A stretch of 64,000 nt of DNA from Acridotheres tristis (Eukaryota > Chordata > Aves > Passeriformes > Sturnidae). A program made the position numbers and the translations under genes. The stretch is from assembly GCA_037013685.1 (NCBI GenBank), contig CM072905.1:7327491-7391490 (forward strand), in the 5' to 3' direction. The notes below the pieces were generated by a model. The model did not search any database. It worked only from the letters and a program-made list of their open reading frames with translations, and was not told the origin of the DNA. Shown one piece after another: positions 50,101 to 62,700 of the stretch (position 1 is the stretch's first letter; every line of letters starts with the position of its first letter).

Positions 50101-53100
50101 CTGGCCAATATCCTTGTGTTTTAGCCCGGCATCTGAAAATGGGCACTTAAGGAGTGTTAACCTCCTTAAAAACAAAAGCAACCTCCGAGAGGCATTTTCC
50201 CCAGCACAGCCATGAATTTGCGCTTTTAAAGCAAGGGCAGCTGTAAATTTGGTGTGGCAGGGAAGGACTGAAAGAAAGGGATAATTTAAAAGTTCACCAG
50301 GCAGACACTGAAAAAGCAGGGCATTACTTTTAAACCTGGAGATGTTTTGTTTTGCATAGGAGCATAAAAGATTTGGCAGCAGCTAAAACCTGAGGCAGGA
50401 CTCTAGAGGAGAGTTTGCAGATGGGCAAACAAACAAGATAACCAGGGAAAACAAGGAACACGTTTAATTGCCTTGTCCAAGGTCAGCCGTGGAGGTTTAG
50501 CACTGCCAGGAGCAGCAGTAACATCAGAGCTGAATCATTGCACTTCTCAGACAGGTCTGGCCAATGCAGTTACCCAGCATTTCTAAGATTGCCTCAAAAC
50601 AGTTGCAAATAGTAGAGATTTCTTTTACCTCCATTGGTTTCCTGGTACACCACAGATTTTCCCAGCTCAGCACCGAGACGCCTGGAAAGAAAGAAAAGGA
50701 CATTAGAAATGGAAGAAGGCAGCAATTTGTGCTGCAAAGCAGGGACCACATTACACACCACCAAAACACAGCACTGCCCAAGAGAGAGCTGAGTGGGCCA
50801 GCCAGGCTGCAGAACTACAGCATCCCCTTCTCTGGGGGTCTGCTTCCCTCTGATGTCCCTGAGAGGGCCCTGGGACACCGTGCAGCAGGTCACTGCTGTA
50901 CCCAAAGCCTGTATGACTGACCACAGGCTGTGACTCCTGATGGCAAAGGACACCTTGCCAGCCTGTGCAATGCCCCCTTGGGCAGGTCTGATGTGCAACT
51001 GGAGTTGAATGATTTACTCAGACTCAGTTAATGGCACCTGAGGCACTTTTTTTGACTTCCACCTCTTTTCCTTTCTTTTCCTCCTTGGACTATCCTTCTA
51101 AAATAACTCAAATGATTAATGAGATTTTAACTTCAATTAAATTTTTTTTTCAAATTACTCTTTCCTTTTATCAAATATCAAAGCTATAACACTCATGCAA
51201 CAAAGATGAGTCACTCTCCTCTTTTAAATTTATTTCTTACAAAACAAAGACTCACTTTGAAGAGCATTTTAAAAGGCTCCAAAATGCAGACTTTTCCCTC
51301 AGGTGACACTTCAGTATTTAACTGTACTGACAAGTAATCCATTAGTAAGCACTTAAATGCATTTGTGCTTTAACCCAGAGCCTCAGCTGTGAGACCCTGC
51401 AGCAGCGAGATGGAGTCAGGACAAATCCTTCCTCTCCCAGGATCTGTTCTGTGGCCATGGCCACACAATGAATTAGGAAACAGTTTATACCTGAAAAATA
51501 CCTTTGTTCACCACACTGATTATGGCAGCAGTTTTCTCTGCACTTGTACTGTATTTACCTGAATATGTGCCAAAATTCTGCAGATCAGGACTAACTCTAA
51601 ATAGAAGAGTCCATATCTTCTACTCGTTTTTTTATGGTCTGCAGCCTTCAGCAGTCAGTCTCATCCCATCTCCTTACCCACTAACTCAGCCTTGCACTTC
51701 AATTGTCACAAAGATCTGCACTTTCAGAAGTGAAGGAGCAGCACAGCCTGACCCTGGCATGCTTCTGTCCCATCAGTATCTGCTGGGCTCAGGTGTGAGC
51801 CAAAGCTGGAGGTCCCAGCTAGAAGCTGGCCTGGAGAGTGTGCCTGGGACAGCTGAGCTAACAGACACTCGGATGCCATAGGATATGTTTGCTTAGCTGG
51901 CTCCAAAGCACGTCTCTGGCACACACATCCTCCCCACCAAGTGTCTGGCAGCACGTTTTGCAATGGCTGGGCTGGTGACTAAACTGCCACCTCGAGAGCT
52001 GGACGTGCCAGACTGTCACCAGTCCTGCTGGGGCACCAACTGCAGCATCACCCTGCAGCCCAGGCCAGACAAGTCTCACAGATCTCTAACTGGGCTCCTC
52101 TCAGCCCAGCTGGGTTAAAACTTGCAGCTGCAATGCAAAGGCATCCTCAGTACCTTCAGTATCTTCAAAAAGAGCTGGCAGCTGGTCAAGTAAAAGTAAT
52201 CCTGGGCACCTCAGGGATAGAGCCACACCAGGGGTGAGTTTTGCAGGTGGGATCCTGCTGTCCTGATGAGGACAGTCTGGCATTTGCAACCACCAAGCTT
52301 AGTCCTAATCACTGCAAAGGCATCTGAGTCTAAACAAGTTCAGAAACATACACACACATCCACCCACCCCAGAGCAGCGTGTGGTGGGAATTGTTTAGTG
52401 ACTCACACTTGTTCCTCCACAACTGCATGGCAAGTCTTGCAAGCTCCCCTTGGAGGCACGTACACCCTGACTTCACTGCAGACAGCACAATCCTACCACA
52501 GTACTGGGGAAAAAAATCCATTGGAGAGACTGTGCAAGTGCTCTTAGTCAGTCCTGAATCTCATGGCAGGAAAGAAAGCTCCAAAACCAGTCCAGCCAAA
52601 CTCATCTAAGCAAAACACCCCTTGGAAGGTGGCACTTTACTGCTAAGTGGTGGCAAACAAAACCATATTTGTGGTGCTCAAGGGGAAATGTTCTCACTTT
52701 ATACTAGGGGAAGTTCAGATTGGATATTAGGAAACATTTCTTCCCTGAAAGGGTTGTCAACCCTTGGAACACACTGCCCAAGGAAATGGTGGAGTCACCA
52801 TCCTTGGAGGGATTTAAAATATGTAGATATGGCATTTGGGGATGTGGTGGCTTTGGCAAAGCTGGGTTAACAGCTGTGCTCAGTCTTAAAGGTGTTTTCT
52901 AACTTCATGATTCCAGCAGAAACCAGAGCCCAGTACTCTCCTATTCACCATACAGCAGCAATGCAGTTTGTGTGCTGCTGAAACAAGAAATCAGAAGGGC
53001 AAGTTGGCTCCCTCATGGCAAGAGGAACACTAAAACAGCTTGGCTTGGGGCACTAAAGCAGCTCAGTTGTCAAACCTGGGTGCAGGGAGCTGCAGAAGAG

Positions 53101-56100
53101 ACAGGACACAAATGACATCTTAGAGGAATGAGTCGCTCTGGTCAGACAATAAATCCCAGCTCTGCTCCAACTACTGACTGCAAGTAAACAAGAGCAGTGG
53201 ATATGAGATAAAACTGCCCATTAAAGTCCCAGATCAGCCCTGCCTGTAGCACTCCAGAGTCCCAGGAGCCACAGGCAGCTCCCCCAGAGCAGCTGAGGTA
53301 TGTGCACCCCAGGGGCACACCTTGCACCAAATCCCTTGCTGGAGGCTTCGGTTAGACAAGGTATCAGCCAGGGAAGGAGTCTGATAAACCTTGGCTGAGT
53401 CAAGGACAATAAAGAGGGGAGTGTTGGTGCAACTCCTGCTGTAAAGCACCAAATTCCAGAGGACTTTTATCAAAAGGGATATTTGCATGGAAGTCAAGGG
53501 CAGAGCACAGCCTTATCAACCACACAGCCTGGCAGCAGCCAGAGTTTAAAGATAAATTTCCCCTTCCTATTACCTTTCCCTTGTTTTCTCTTCCATCCCA
53601 ACTCTTTTCTCTCAAAATCCTCTCAATCCTGAAGCTCCCAATTGGTTATACCACAGTTACTGATCACTCATCTGCAGACACAGGCAGACCTACCCTAGGA
53701 CAGAGAAGGTGCCACTGCAGGTAACCCAGACCACACACCCAGCAGAGAAAAAGCTGCTTCTGGGAAAAGTAGCCTTTTAGGTCCTGCAGATAAATCACAT
53801 CTCCAAGCAAAATGAGCTGCTATCCTCACACCAGTTCCATCACTGAATTAACTCCTCTGGGGCATGACAGCATCTAAGAGAAAAAAACAACTCTTCATGG
53901 CTTTATTGGTCAGTCAAAATTCCTGTTGATCTGGAATCTCTCTGTAAACACTGCCGAGAAAGGATGATCTAACTTTCTGCAGTATCAAAATATGCCAAGA
54001 GGATATTAAGCTGTGAATACAAAAGTGTTTATAAAACCTGCTTCAAATTCACATCTAAATGCAAACAGCTCAGGAGTCACCTATAGTTTAATGAGGAAGT
54101 GACACACTGCAGTATTTTAGGAAACACTGTGAGACTATATCAGATTGTACTTTAAAATGCTCCACTGAAGACTGTCAAAAACCACTGTACCAGACTCTCG
54201 AGACAAAGGGCAGCCAAAGAGACTCCATGTTCAGCTGAATCAAATTTCAAGGGGCAAATGTACTCTCAGTATTTTGTGCCATCAGAGCCTGTTTCGGTGC
54301 CACTAAGAAGTGTCCTCAGCCCAGGCTGTGTTTCCTTCTCCCTCTCTGTGACCAGAATCCAAGACATTTGTCAGGTTATCTCCACAGGGAGCTTCCGGCC
54401 AGCTCACAGCACAAATATTCAATTTGAAGAGAAATCTGCACACAAAGCTCTTAATTACCATATTTTATTTTGGCAATATCCTCTTCATTATAAACACTTT
54501 CCCTGGTCTCAGCTCTGCAAACTCCCAACTCTCCCCAGACTTAGAGACTCCAGAAACCAGTGCAGACTCAGAAGGAGCTGGAGCAGAGGACAGAGGGTCT
54601 GTGCTGTGCCCAACTGCAACCAAATCAAGCCTGACTCTGAAGTGCTTTTCAAACTTTAGCAAATCTTTAAATAAAGATCAGTCATGGTCCAGCCAGCACA
54701 ATGGCAGCTCTGCAGTGCACTTCCTAATCCCCCAGTATAAGAACAGCCAGGAAAGGGAAAGGGAATGGCAGCTTCCTGGATACAATCTGTTTAGATATCC
54801 TTAAAACTATCTGAGCTCTCCTTTGCCTCTCTCCATCCACCCAGCACGACTGGATATTTGAAGAAAAGTCCCTGCTGCTCCTCTGCCATTGGAATCACTT
54901 GTTCCATCCACACCAAAGCCATGCAGCCCAACTACTGGCAAATACCAGGCAGATCTTCCTCTAGTCCTACCAGCTCACTCCTGATGAAGGAACTTTCCCT
55001 AAAGCTCCACGTCTGAGGCCTGCTCAGCCTCATTCTGTGCTCCACCTAAACTGCACAGAGATGCTCTGACTTCCCTCTGCCACCCTCTCATGTGCTGGCA
55101 AGATGACCTAAAGAATACATTTCCTACCAGAAATCCTCTTCAGCTGAGGGAGGCTGCTGCAAGCCCTCTGAATGTACTGTCTCCCCCCAAAGCAGGGATC
55201 ACTTCCCACTCAGTCACAGAAAACACCACCCTGGATTGAGAGTTGTGACCCAGCTCCCTGCAGCCAGAGGTCAGAACACAAATCCCATGTTTTCCTAAAT
55301 CCATGTTGTTTAGGCTCATGGCAATGCTTTATCTTCAGATCACCAGCACTTTCCATGTTGCAGACTAAGTGAATCTTTGGAATACTCACATCCACAGTTG
55401 GCAGTGAGACAGTATCACATCCCACATCATGGAGCTGCAGGAGCACTGGGGAGGCATTAGCAAGATTCAATCACCAACCCCCTCCAAGCCAAACACATAA
55501 GCAGTGAGTAGAACGTAATATTTGTACCTGCTGAGCCAAGCACTGCAGTCAGAGGGAGATCTAAATGCATCTGTTGGATTAAAGATCAAAAAGACTCCTG
55601 TATCTCCCTCCCCCCACCAACAAACAGGCCCATTGGGGACCAGCACTGGTCACAGAAATTCTCTTTCTGCCCTGAAAATGCAGCCTGTAATCAGATGCCA
55701 AGTGTCCTAGTTACAGCAAGAGTTTTCTTTCCATCATGGAAAGAATTTAAAATAAAATAATCATCACTCCTAATTTATAAGAGAAAAGTAAATATATGGG
55801 TTTATGTTTCAATGGTACTGAATCTAAGGAACATCTTCATTATTTCATGTTTCACAAAGTCTTCATAAACCAGCACCATCTCCTCTCCCTGCAAGTCACT
55901 ATCAACTAAAGCTCTGAAAACCTGAAGTCGAAGTAAGACTGACCATTAGTCACAGTCCCATAACTAGAGAATGCTCAAGGGGAATCATGAAGATCAGAAC
56001 TGTGCCAGAACATGATGCTCAGAGCCTGAAACGAAAGTAGCTCTGGAAGTTTTGCTGTAAACAAAGCGAGGAAATAAATCAGGTGTCTGAAAGCTGGTCA

Positions 56101-58359
56101 GTGTCACACTGCTCCTCTGTGGGCTTGAGATTTTAAAATGGGTAAGTCAGAACTATTCAAGTAGAGATCTTAAGTTCATACCTACAGGTAAAACAGAGCC
56201 CAGATGGACAGGTGTCTCAAGGGGCCCTCCTAATATTGCGTGCTGTTTTAAAGTTCTTTTACTGCTTTTGCTCAAGGTCATAAAAAAACTTTAAAAAGAA
56301 CGCACAATATTAGAGGACAGACTCACCCTTGTAAGATTGCTCCAACTCTATTTAAAGGTGCAACTGACCTCCCCAGCAAAGAACAGGCTGGGATGTGAGA
56401 CAGAGGGAAAGGCAGCAGCCACGCATCGTTTGCAACCTGAAAGAACAAGGGATGTGTTACAGATCAGTTGAAACAGCCCTTGAACTGCTAAGGGAAAGCA
56501 GTGCAAAATCACTGCATTAGATGCTGAAAATAAGTTTGAGAGATTTTTACTGTGGATAAATCTGTACTGCGAACAGTTCCAGATTTTGCACCCACAACAA
56601 AGATAAATGTCCTTAAGCCACAGTTAAGTAGCAGCTGTGTGTCACAGGGATGTGCTCGTGTCACCACCAGAGCATCCAACATCCCACTGATAGTAGAGCC
56701 AAGGGAAAAACTCCACATCGCCCCTATTAGAAGTTTACTTGGTGAGAGATCAAGGAGGGAGCCAGGAGGTCATTCTGCATCCAGATCCTGCTTCTTTTCC
56801 CCCAGAGCATCCCTGGGATAACATCAGCACATCACCCCAGCCAGCGCCGTGGCCTGGGGAAGCCTCTCCATGTCTCTTCATATTTCATCTTTAAAAAGAA
56901 GGGAGTTATTTTTAAGACAAAGAGCAAGGAAGAAGGATTGCCCGTTTGCTCCTCCAGTCCTGAGAACTCAGAGCTCGTCCCCAGGGGAATTCTGTTGTGC
57001 TCTGTTGACGTAACAGGACAAGCTCTGTAAATTCTGTCTCATCTGCTGCAGCAGAACTTACTTTTTTATAGAGAGATACATTCGTTTCAGAGTTCATTGA
57101 AGGGAAAGTGAAACAGAACTGACCAAATATAGCAAGAATACATGAGCAAAAAAAAAAAAAACCTTTCCACTCCCAAACACAAGGATTTTCCTCTTAGCCT
57201 CACACTTAAAGAAGTCCATCACTATTATCCAACACACCTCCCAGCCAAACAGCCAAATCAGCTCCATGGAGATAATCTGTGCTAAGGATTGAACATTGTT
57301 TATTAAGCGAGCAGGATGAACAGCAAAATGTTCTTGCAGTTTAAGGTGGCAGCACACCTGTACTTAATTCCTGCTTCCAATTTAAGCACACCCTTGGAGA
57401 TGGGAATGGGACAGCAGGCACCTAGCAAGGATAACTGGGACGCTGTGGGTTGCAGCAGGTAACCAAGCACTGAGACGCCTCGATAATGGGATCAGCTGCC
57501 TATGAACTGCAGCTGAGAAACAGCATAAAGAAAATCCAGATCCTGTTCTAAGTTGACAGCCCGATACACAGATGCCCTTCTCAGAATAGTCCCTTCAGCT
57601 GGGACTGCCCCAGTTTGAACCAAACTAATTCAACCCCAAGTGCTGGGGGAAACTCAGAGCTCTGTACACCAAGAACCCCATTTTGGAGGCAGCTCTCACA
57701 CCCTTCACTCAACAGGACCCAGAGCATCCCGGACAAGACAAGGTCAAACTCTGCTAAACTGATGGGCTGAAGAAAACGGGCCAGACTTTTATCCTGAACC
57801 AAACAGCACAGGCTGCCCAGCTCTCCCAGCTCCCCAAAATCCATTCTCGTCAGTGCAAGGTGCTGTGCCGAGGTGCACATGGGCACTCCCCTTGCCCTAG
57901 GCATCGAAGCTGTTGGGAAAACAAGGTCAGGAGAAAGTTTTGAGCCTGTCCCAAACCTGCTAAAAGCGCTTTTCTGAGGTTTGTCCAGCCAAATTTCACC
58001 TCCTCCCTCCCCAAAAGTAACAGCTTTTGCTGCAGCCCAGCCTTTCCAGCAGTGAAATATACGTCAAAGAAGGGAGAAAGTGGTGGGTCCATTTCCATCA
58101 CGGGGTCAGGCAGAGCTGGTGAAGATTCCCAGTGCAAAATCTCCACAAAGGTGCTCGCAGAAGAAGCTTTGGGAAGGCAGGAGGATGCCAGAAGCTTCTC
58201 CAGCCGCCCGGGAGGGCTCCTGCCTGCGCCGGGGAGCGATGGGGGAAAAAGAAACTCCAAGAAGAAGGCAACTTACTCCGTGATCTTCTTCGCCAGCTCG
58301 GTGGAGGCTGCGGTGGAGTTGGCCGAGAAGACCCGGTAGCCACTTCTGGCCGCGTTCAT
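35011..58359 (-). CDS. PRPSAP1: PRPSAP1, PRPP synthetase-associated protein 1 (PAP39)
   Basis: Ten exons join in phase: 58277-58359, 50629-50681, 48912-48978, 44397-44569, 43871-43986, 43123-43178, 42487-42632, 36550-36620, 35767-35913 and 35011-35169. They give 1071 bp, 356 residues and a TAG stop, exactly the length of the human protein. It begins [20 protein letters not shown] and ends [12 protein letters not shown]. The fold is that of ribose-phosphate pyrophosphokinase: an N-terminal domain with [20 protein letters not shown] and [14 protein letters not shown], and a C-terminal domain with the PRPP-loop-like [20 protein letters not shown]. The protein is a non-catalytic partner that associates with PRPS1/PRPS2 and is thought to restrain their activity in nucleotide synthesis. 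The insertion typical of the associated proteins (exon 7, [20 protein letters not shown]) sets it apart from the enzymes. The largest introns (7.6 and 5.9 kb) carry repeats and one hairpin but no other gene I recognise. Confidence 0.97.
35767..35913 (-). CDS. PRPSAP1: PRPSAP1 exon 9
   Basis: Acceptor TTCTGCTCAG|GATGAC and donor GATGAG|GTGGGT; 49 codons from [20 protein letters not shown] to LIEESSIDE. Confidence 0.96.
36550..36620 (-). CDS. PRPSAP1: PRPSAP1 exon 8
   Basis: Acceptor TTCTGCTTTAG|TGATGA and donor ATTGTG|GTATGA; encodes [20 protein letters not shown] then IIV. Confidence 0.95.
42487..42632 (-). CDS. PRPSAP1: PRPSAP1 exon 7, with PAP-specific insertion
   Basis: Acceptor TGTCTTGCAG|GGCTCA and donor CTGCCAT|GTAAGA; encodes [20 protein letters not shown] then the insertion that PRPS enzymes lack. 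Confidence 0.95.
43123..43178 (-). CDS. PRPSAP1: PRPSAP1 exon 6
   Basis: Acceptor ATCACGTCCAG|ATTCCA and donor GCTAAAAG|GTAAAT; encodes [18 protein letters not shown]. Confidence 0.95.
43871..43986 (-). CDS. PRPSAP1: PRPSAP1 exon 5
   Basis: Acceptor CCCCCCTTAG|GTTTAA and donor GAAGAA|GTGAGG; encodes [20 protein letters not shown] to LQYIQEE. Confidence 0.96.
44397..44569 (-). CDS. PRPSAP1: PRPSAP1 exon 4
   Basis: Acceptor AATCTCCTAG|AGATGT and donor AAGGCAG|GTGAGT; encodes [20 protein letters not shown] through [11 protein letters not shown]. Confidence 0.96.
45205..45490 (-). mobile_element. CR1 LINE 3' fragment in PRPSAP1 intron 3
   Basis: It starts with the reverse complement of the CR1 tail (aatcatagaatatgctgag), followed by 'gggtccatcaggatcatgagt', 'cctgcacaggacaccccaacaatccc' and 'ctgagctcagacagg'-type sequence. 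About 280 bp in reverse orientation. Confidence 0.9.
48912..48978 (-). CDS. PRPSAP1: PRPSAP1 exon 3
   Basis: Acceptor CCTTTTCAG|AAACAA and donor ATCCCCAG|GTGAGG; encodes [20 protein letters not shown] plus IP. Confidence 0.95.
50629..50681 (-). CDS. PRPSAP1: PRPSAP1 exon 2
   Basis: Acceptor TTTCTTTCCAG|GCGTCT and donor AATGGAG|GTAAAA; encodes [17 protein letters not shown]. Confidence 0.95.
52640..52915 (+). mobile_element. CR1 LINE 3' fragment in PRPSAP1 intron 1
   Basis: Clear CR1 words in order: 'gttcagattggatattaggaaacatttcttccctgaaagggtt', 'ggaacacactgcccaaggaaatggtggagtcaccatcc' and 'cttaaaggtgttttctaacttcatgattcc'. Plus orientation, tail preserved. Confidence 0.9.
56226..56317. repeat. 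long hairpin (inverted repeat) in PRPSAP1 intron 1
   Basis: The arms 56230-56255 (ctaatattgcgtgctgtttt aaagtt) and 56287-56313 (aactttaaaaagaacgcaca atattag) pair along almost their whole length around a loop of about 31 bases. Size and form fit a short palindromic DNA transposon derivative (MITE) or a precursor-microRNA-like hairpin. Confidence 0.8.
58277..58359 (-). CDS. PRPSAP1: PRPSAP1 exon 1
   Basis: ATG is the complement of 58357-58359; donor CACGGA|GTAAGT; encodes [11 protein letters not shown] to AKKIT and ends in phase 2. A longer upstream N-terminus exists in some annotated isoforms and cannot be excluded here. Confidence 0.95.
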
Positions 58360-58429
58360 CGCTAAAGAGTCATGCAACCCCCGTGGAGCTCGAAAGTGAG
58401 AAAAAACAGATTTGTAAGGCAACAACAGC

Positions 58430-59330
58430 TTCCGTGGCATCCTTTTCTTTCCTCTCCGCCGCGATCACCGCCCCTTAAGGGGTGGGGAGGAGGAGGGAGA
58501 AGGAGAGGGTGGGGACCCTTCCGCTACCTATGGACTTGCTGGTCCATTCCTGCGGCAAAGTATGAAAGGGAGGGTGGGAATTATGACTATTAAAATAAAA
58601 TGGAGCAGCAGTTGCCTTGGGGAGTAAAGGGTAGACAGGCAACGGGCAACCCCACCCCACGTCCACCCAGTGGCCCCTCATGCAACAGGGGAGGGATGAT
58701 CCTAAAATTAAGGGGGGATAGCAAGGCTGAGAGGGGCTCCCTTGGCTGGAGAAGGTGCGGGTGAGCTGAGGGAGGAAGGCTGGGGGGTTCTTTGTGATGG
58801 AGCAGGGCTGGACCGAGCTCTCCGTGGCGGGACAGGGAGTCCCTGTGAAGGGGGAGGTCTTTGTGGGGGAACGGGTCCATCCCGCTCCCCTCACCCAGCC
58901 GAGCGAGTTCCGCCACCCCGCCAGGGCGCCGCTCCCTCCGCCGCCATCTTCTCGGCGGGAAAAGCCCGCCCCCGCCGCCATCTTAGGTGAGGGCACCGCA
59001 GCCGCGCTCCCGTCACGGCGTCCCCTCACCGCCTGCCCGAACTGCACCGGTACCTCGGGAGGACAGCGGCAGAAACGTCCCTCCTCGGCGGATAAACACC
59101 CCTCCCGCTGCCCGAGGGCGGCTCGCGGCGCGGCCGCCTCCCGCTTCTGCCCGTCGGTGAGAGGCGCGGGGTGTCCGCGGTGGCTGAAGTGCCCGTGCCG
59201 AAGATGGCGGCGGGGGAAACGGAAGCGCGGCGGCGGCGGCGGCGCTCTGGCCCCGCGCTGTGGCGGGGGCGGCGGGAGGACCCGGCCGGCCGGCGGATCC
59301 CGCACCTTTTTCCTGGGGGAGCGCTCCCTG
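58430..59330. promoter_or_regulatory. PRPSAP1: CpG-rich promoter region upstream of PRPSAP1, possibly bidirectional
   Basis: The densest CpG block is 58900-59300. AAGATGGCGG, the YY1 core often found just downstream of start sites, occurs twice in minus sense (58941-58950 and 58975-58984) and once in plus sense (59201-59210). This suggests start sites in both directions. Either a long PRPSAP1 5' UTR/first exon or a divergent transcript is possible. The 318-residue open frame across it is GC-driven. Confidence 0.6.
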
Positions 59331-59446
59331 CCCGCTCTGGAATCCTCACGGGTACAGGCATTCAATGGCTTAGTTAAACAGAAAAGTTCAGCGCCAGCCC
59401 ATGTGGCAGAGCGCTGGGCTGAACTTTCCATGCACTAAGAGTGTGC

Positions 59447-59760
59447 TTATATATAGCATATATAAGACCTATAAATTAAATTTCTTAACACATATAATAT
59501 AAATAATATACACTTTTATAATAAAATACACCGCGTATATAAAATATTAAATACATAATATATAGTGTACATATCACATATAATATGCATATTATATGTG
59601 TATTGTAATTATACATAAAGTATATATTATATGCTATATATGTTATATGCATGGAATATATATCTATATATATATAAAGGTGAAACTTGGCTGAACAAAT
59701 ATATATATATAGATATAGATATTTACATGTTATTTTAATTTTTTTTATATATGTACAATG
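59447..59760. repeat. AT-rich microsatellite (TA/TATA tract)
   Basis: About 310 bp made almost only of A and T, with TATATA, ATATAA and GTATAT words and several perfect (TA)n and (AT)n runs. It follows the CpG island directly, a sharp composition switch. Confidence 0.9.
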
Positions 59761-59769
59761 TACATCTCA

Positions 59770-62700
59770 GCCTTGGCAGCTGGCAGAATGACAGGAGGTG
59801 ACAATGCTGTCAGGATCAGGACGGATGGTCAGGATGGATCAGAGCACCCCACAGTGCAGCAGAAATGAGGGTATATGACAATAATTATGTATCACTGGGA
59901 AGGCAAACAGCATTAATTTCATCACCAGCATCACCCCACATCACTCGGTTCACCCCGGAGTGAGAGGTTTTTCCTGGCACTTCTCTAAGTTGCTGTGCAA
60001 TACCATCGTCCCTTGGCCTGTGTCCTCCCAGCTGGGCATGAGTGAGGAGGAGGAGGCCTGGTGGGCTTCGTTCAGGACATGGACGAGGTTCCCCTCCATG
60101 ACCCAGTGGTTTCCAGCTGCTCCAGCGTGTGGCAGCTGTGATGGTGCCTCCAGCAGTGCCTCCCTGTCACAGACTCAGCTGGGAGCTGCCATCAGTCCGC
60201 TCACACTGATACTTCATTAAAGGCTGTTGCTCTCAAACATCCTCAATGCAAAAAAGACAGAATTATCCATGTCCCCTCTGTATGCCAGCACTGCCCATGG
60301 ACTGGGATGGAGAGTTTTGTCTTCCTCCACAATACCTCGTGACACCTTACCTGTCCCTGCAGTTCCAGCCCCACTCCTCCCTCCTGCTGTGCCTCCTGCA
60401 GGTCCTAAATTCATGCCTTGTCAGAGCAGGGGCTATTCCAGCTCTACTCCCACATCCCAGCTCGTTCCCCAAGGGGAGGTGAGAGCTGACAGCATCAGCT
60501 GCCCAAGTTCACTCTGAGGAGGCAGCACCAGCCAGGCATGGGATTCTGATCAGGCCTCCAGGCTGGCATCATCCTGGGATGAATCCACAACATTCATCAG
60601 CCAGAGAGTCCAGACACCCCTCCTGGGTACCCCAACCCCAGGCTGAGAGCAGTTACAGCACCCACGGTACAGAGGTCACTCCTCACAGGCTGCTGCCTTT
60701 GTCCTTCAAGACATTTGGTGAAAGCCAGACTTTTTGTGATGTAGGAAGCTTACTGCTCCCTGAGATCCCTCCTGCACCCACCAGAGAAATGGCAGTTCCC
60801 AGGGGAGCCAGGGACATCTTGCTGCAGGGACACCCAAGTGGAGGGACATGCCCAAAGGGTGGGAAGGGACTCTTGCCACTCCAGGAGCCACGGCACATCA
60901 CTCTGCAGAGCTCTCAGCCTCCCAGAGACCTGCTGTTGCCCTCCTCTATAAAGCCCTTCCCTGCCTTTCCTGCCTGGAATCAGGCATGTGGAGAAGGAAG
61001 GGCTGTTTATCCCCTGCCCGGCTGGCTCCTCGCTCATCAGCCATGGGATGATGCTGTGGCCTCTGAGTGCCCTCATCCTCTGCTTTGCCCCTGGGTCCCC
61101 CAGCACCTTCCTACTGTCACCATTCCTGCTGCCCAGTGAGGTGCTCAGCCATCCTGGCCATAGGGAATGGAGCTCATCAGCATTGTCACTTCCCTGCCCT
61201 TTTCCCAGCTGCTGAGGTTGAGATGCAACAAGTTCATAGGTTCTGCTACAGGGCAACTCCTGGCACATCAGACAAGGTGTGCACACCTTGGAGGGGCTGG
61301 GTGTCCCAAACCCCCCATTCTGTGCTCATCCCTGCGGGGAGAGGCCAAAGCCTCGCAGGAGTGGCCCTGCGAGTCCCACAGGGATGGTTGTTGAAACTGC
61401 AGGGCTGGGATCAGCCCTGGGAAGGGTGGCAGGCAGAGATCACGGTGTTATCACTGCCACAACCAGCCTTTCTCCTGGAAAGGGGAGCGACTCTGATTTC
61501 TCTGCGGGCTGAAGGTCACGCTCGGTTTTACAGCCAGGCAAAGAAGAAGAAAGGAGCAATTCTGTTTACTTAGGGAGTCACTAATATCCCAGCTCCTGGC
61601 ATGTACAGAGGCAGCAGGAACCTCCCCCACAGAGCAGCAGAGAGCGAGGCTGTGCAGCCCTTTATTATTCCATTATCAGCCAGGCAGGATTAGGAGGGCG
61701 GGTCAGGGAACAGTGCCGGCTTTGAGCAGCTTTAGCTCCTTTCCAAAGGCTTATCCCGGCTCAGTCTCACTCTCTGGATTCAATTCACTTATTCTCTGTA
61801 TGGAGGGGTTTGAGTAATGCTGGGGAAAGAGTGGGCACGGGGTCATGGAGCTTTAATAGCCCAGCAGGCAAAACCTGGGAGGTTCCTTTAGCAGGAACTC
61901 ATTTTGTATGTTTAATTTCAGAGACCAGGGAAGGCAGTTTCTCAGCTCTGCCAACTCCCGCATTGCTCCCCAGGGAAAGCCAAGCCTCCGCACTGCTTTT
62001 GGGGCAGTTCCGTGCTCGGGACAACCCGGTAGTGGGGTGGGACAGCCATTCCAGGCGGCTTCCTGCAGCGCTGGACGAGGTTTTGCTCTTTATTCTTACC
62101 CAAGTTTCTCCCTGGAGCCCGGGTGGGGTAGCCAGAGCATACCGATCCCAGCCCGGCAAGGAAGGAGGAGCCGTGGGAACTGAGGCAGCAAATCCCTCTT
62201 CTTCTTTCCCAGGCCAGAAATGGGGTCTGGGATGGAATGATGTGTTTGCCCCCGTAAGTAGTTCCACTCTGAGAATGCTGCCCGCCGGCATCGAGCATCG
62301 CCGCAGGGATCACCCCTGCATCGGGATCGAGCCTCCCAACCCAGCCCCAGCCAGGTGGTTCTCATTGCAGCCTCTGACTCACCTCCCAAAAATTCCTGCG
62401 CTCACATCATGGCAGGAAACCGCTACCGGGAAGTGGTAAAAGCCCTGGACGGCCTGAAATTCGGCTTCCCCCAGCGAAGGGGGAGATCAAATGACAGACT
62501 GGCCTCAGTCCCTCTGACGCCACGGCTTGTCATCGGGGGGACGTCTGGCGAGAGAATGGTGGGTGTGTGGTTCCTCCAGACTCAGCAGCTTTTTTGCCTA
62601 GCGTTTGGGAGTGTTTTCCCTGAGGAGGCCTGAGCTCAGAAATATTTTTAAGCAAATTATCAGCTGGGAGGAATGAGCTCAGCTCGTCGGCATTGTTCAG

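Noticed and set aside
58475..59431. 318-residue open frame on the minus strand upstream of PRPSAP1
   Set aside because: It spans the CpG island, is rich in Pro, Arg and Gly, and matches no family. It is best explained by high GC content lowering stop frequency.
59447..59760. AT tract as a replication origin or matrix attachment site
   Set aside because: Only composition supports this; a simple microsatellite is enough to explain it.
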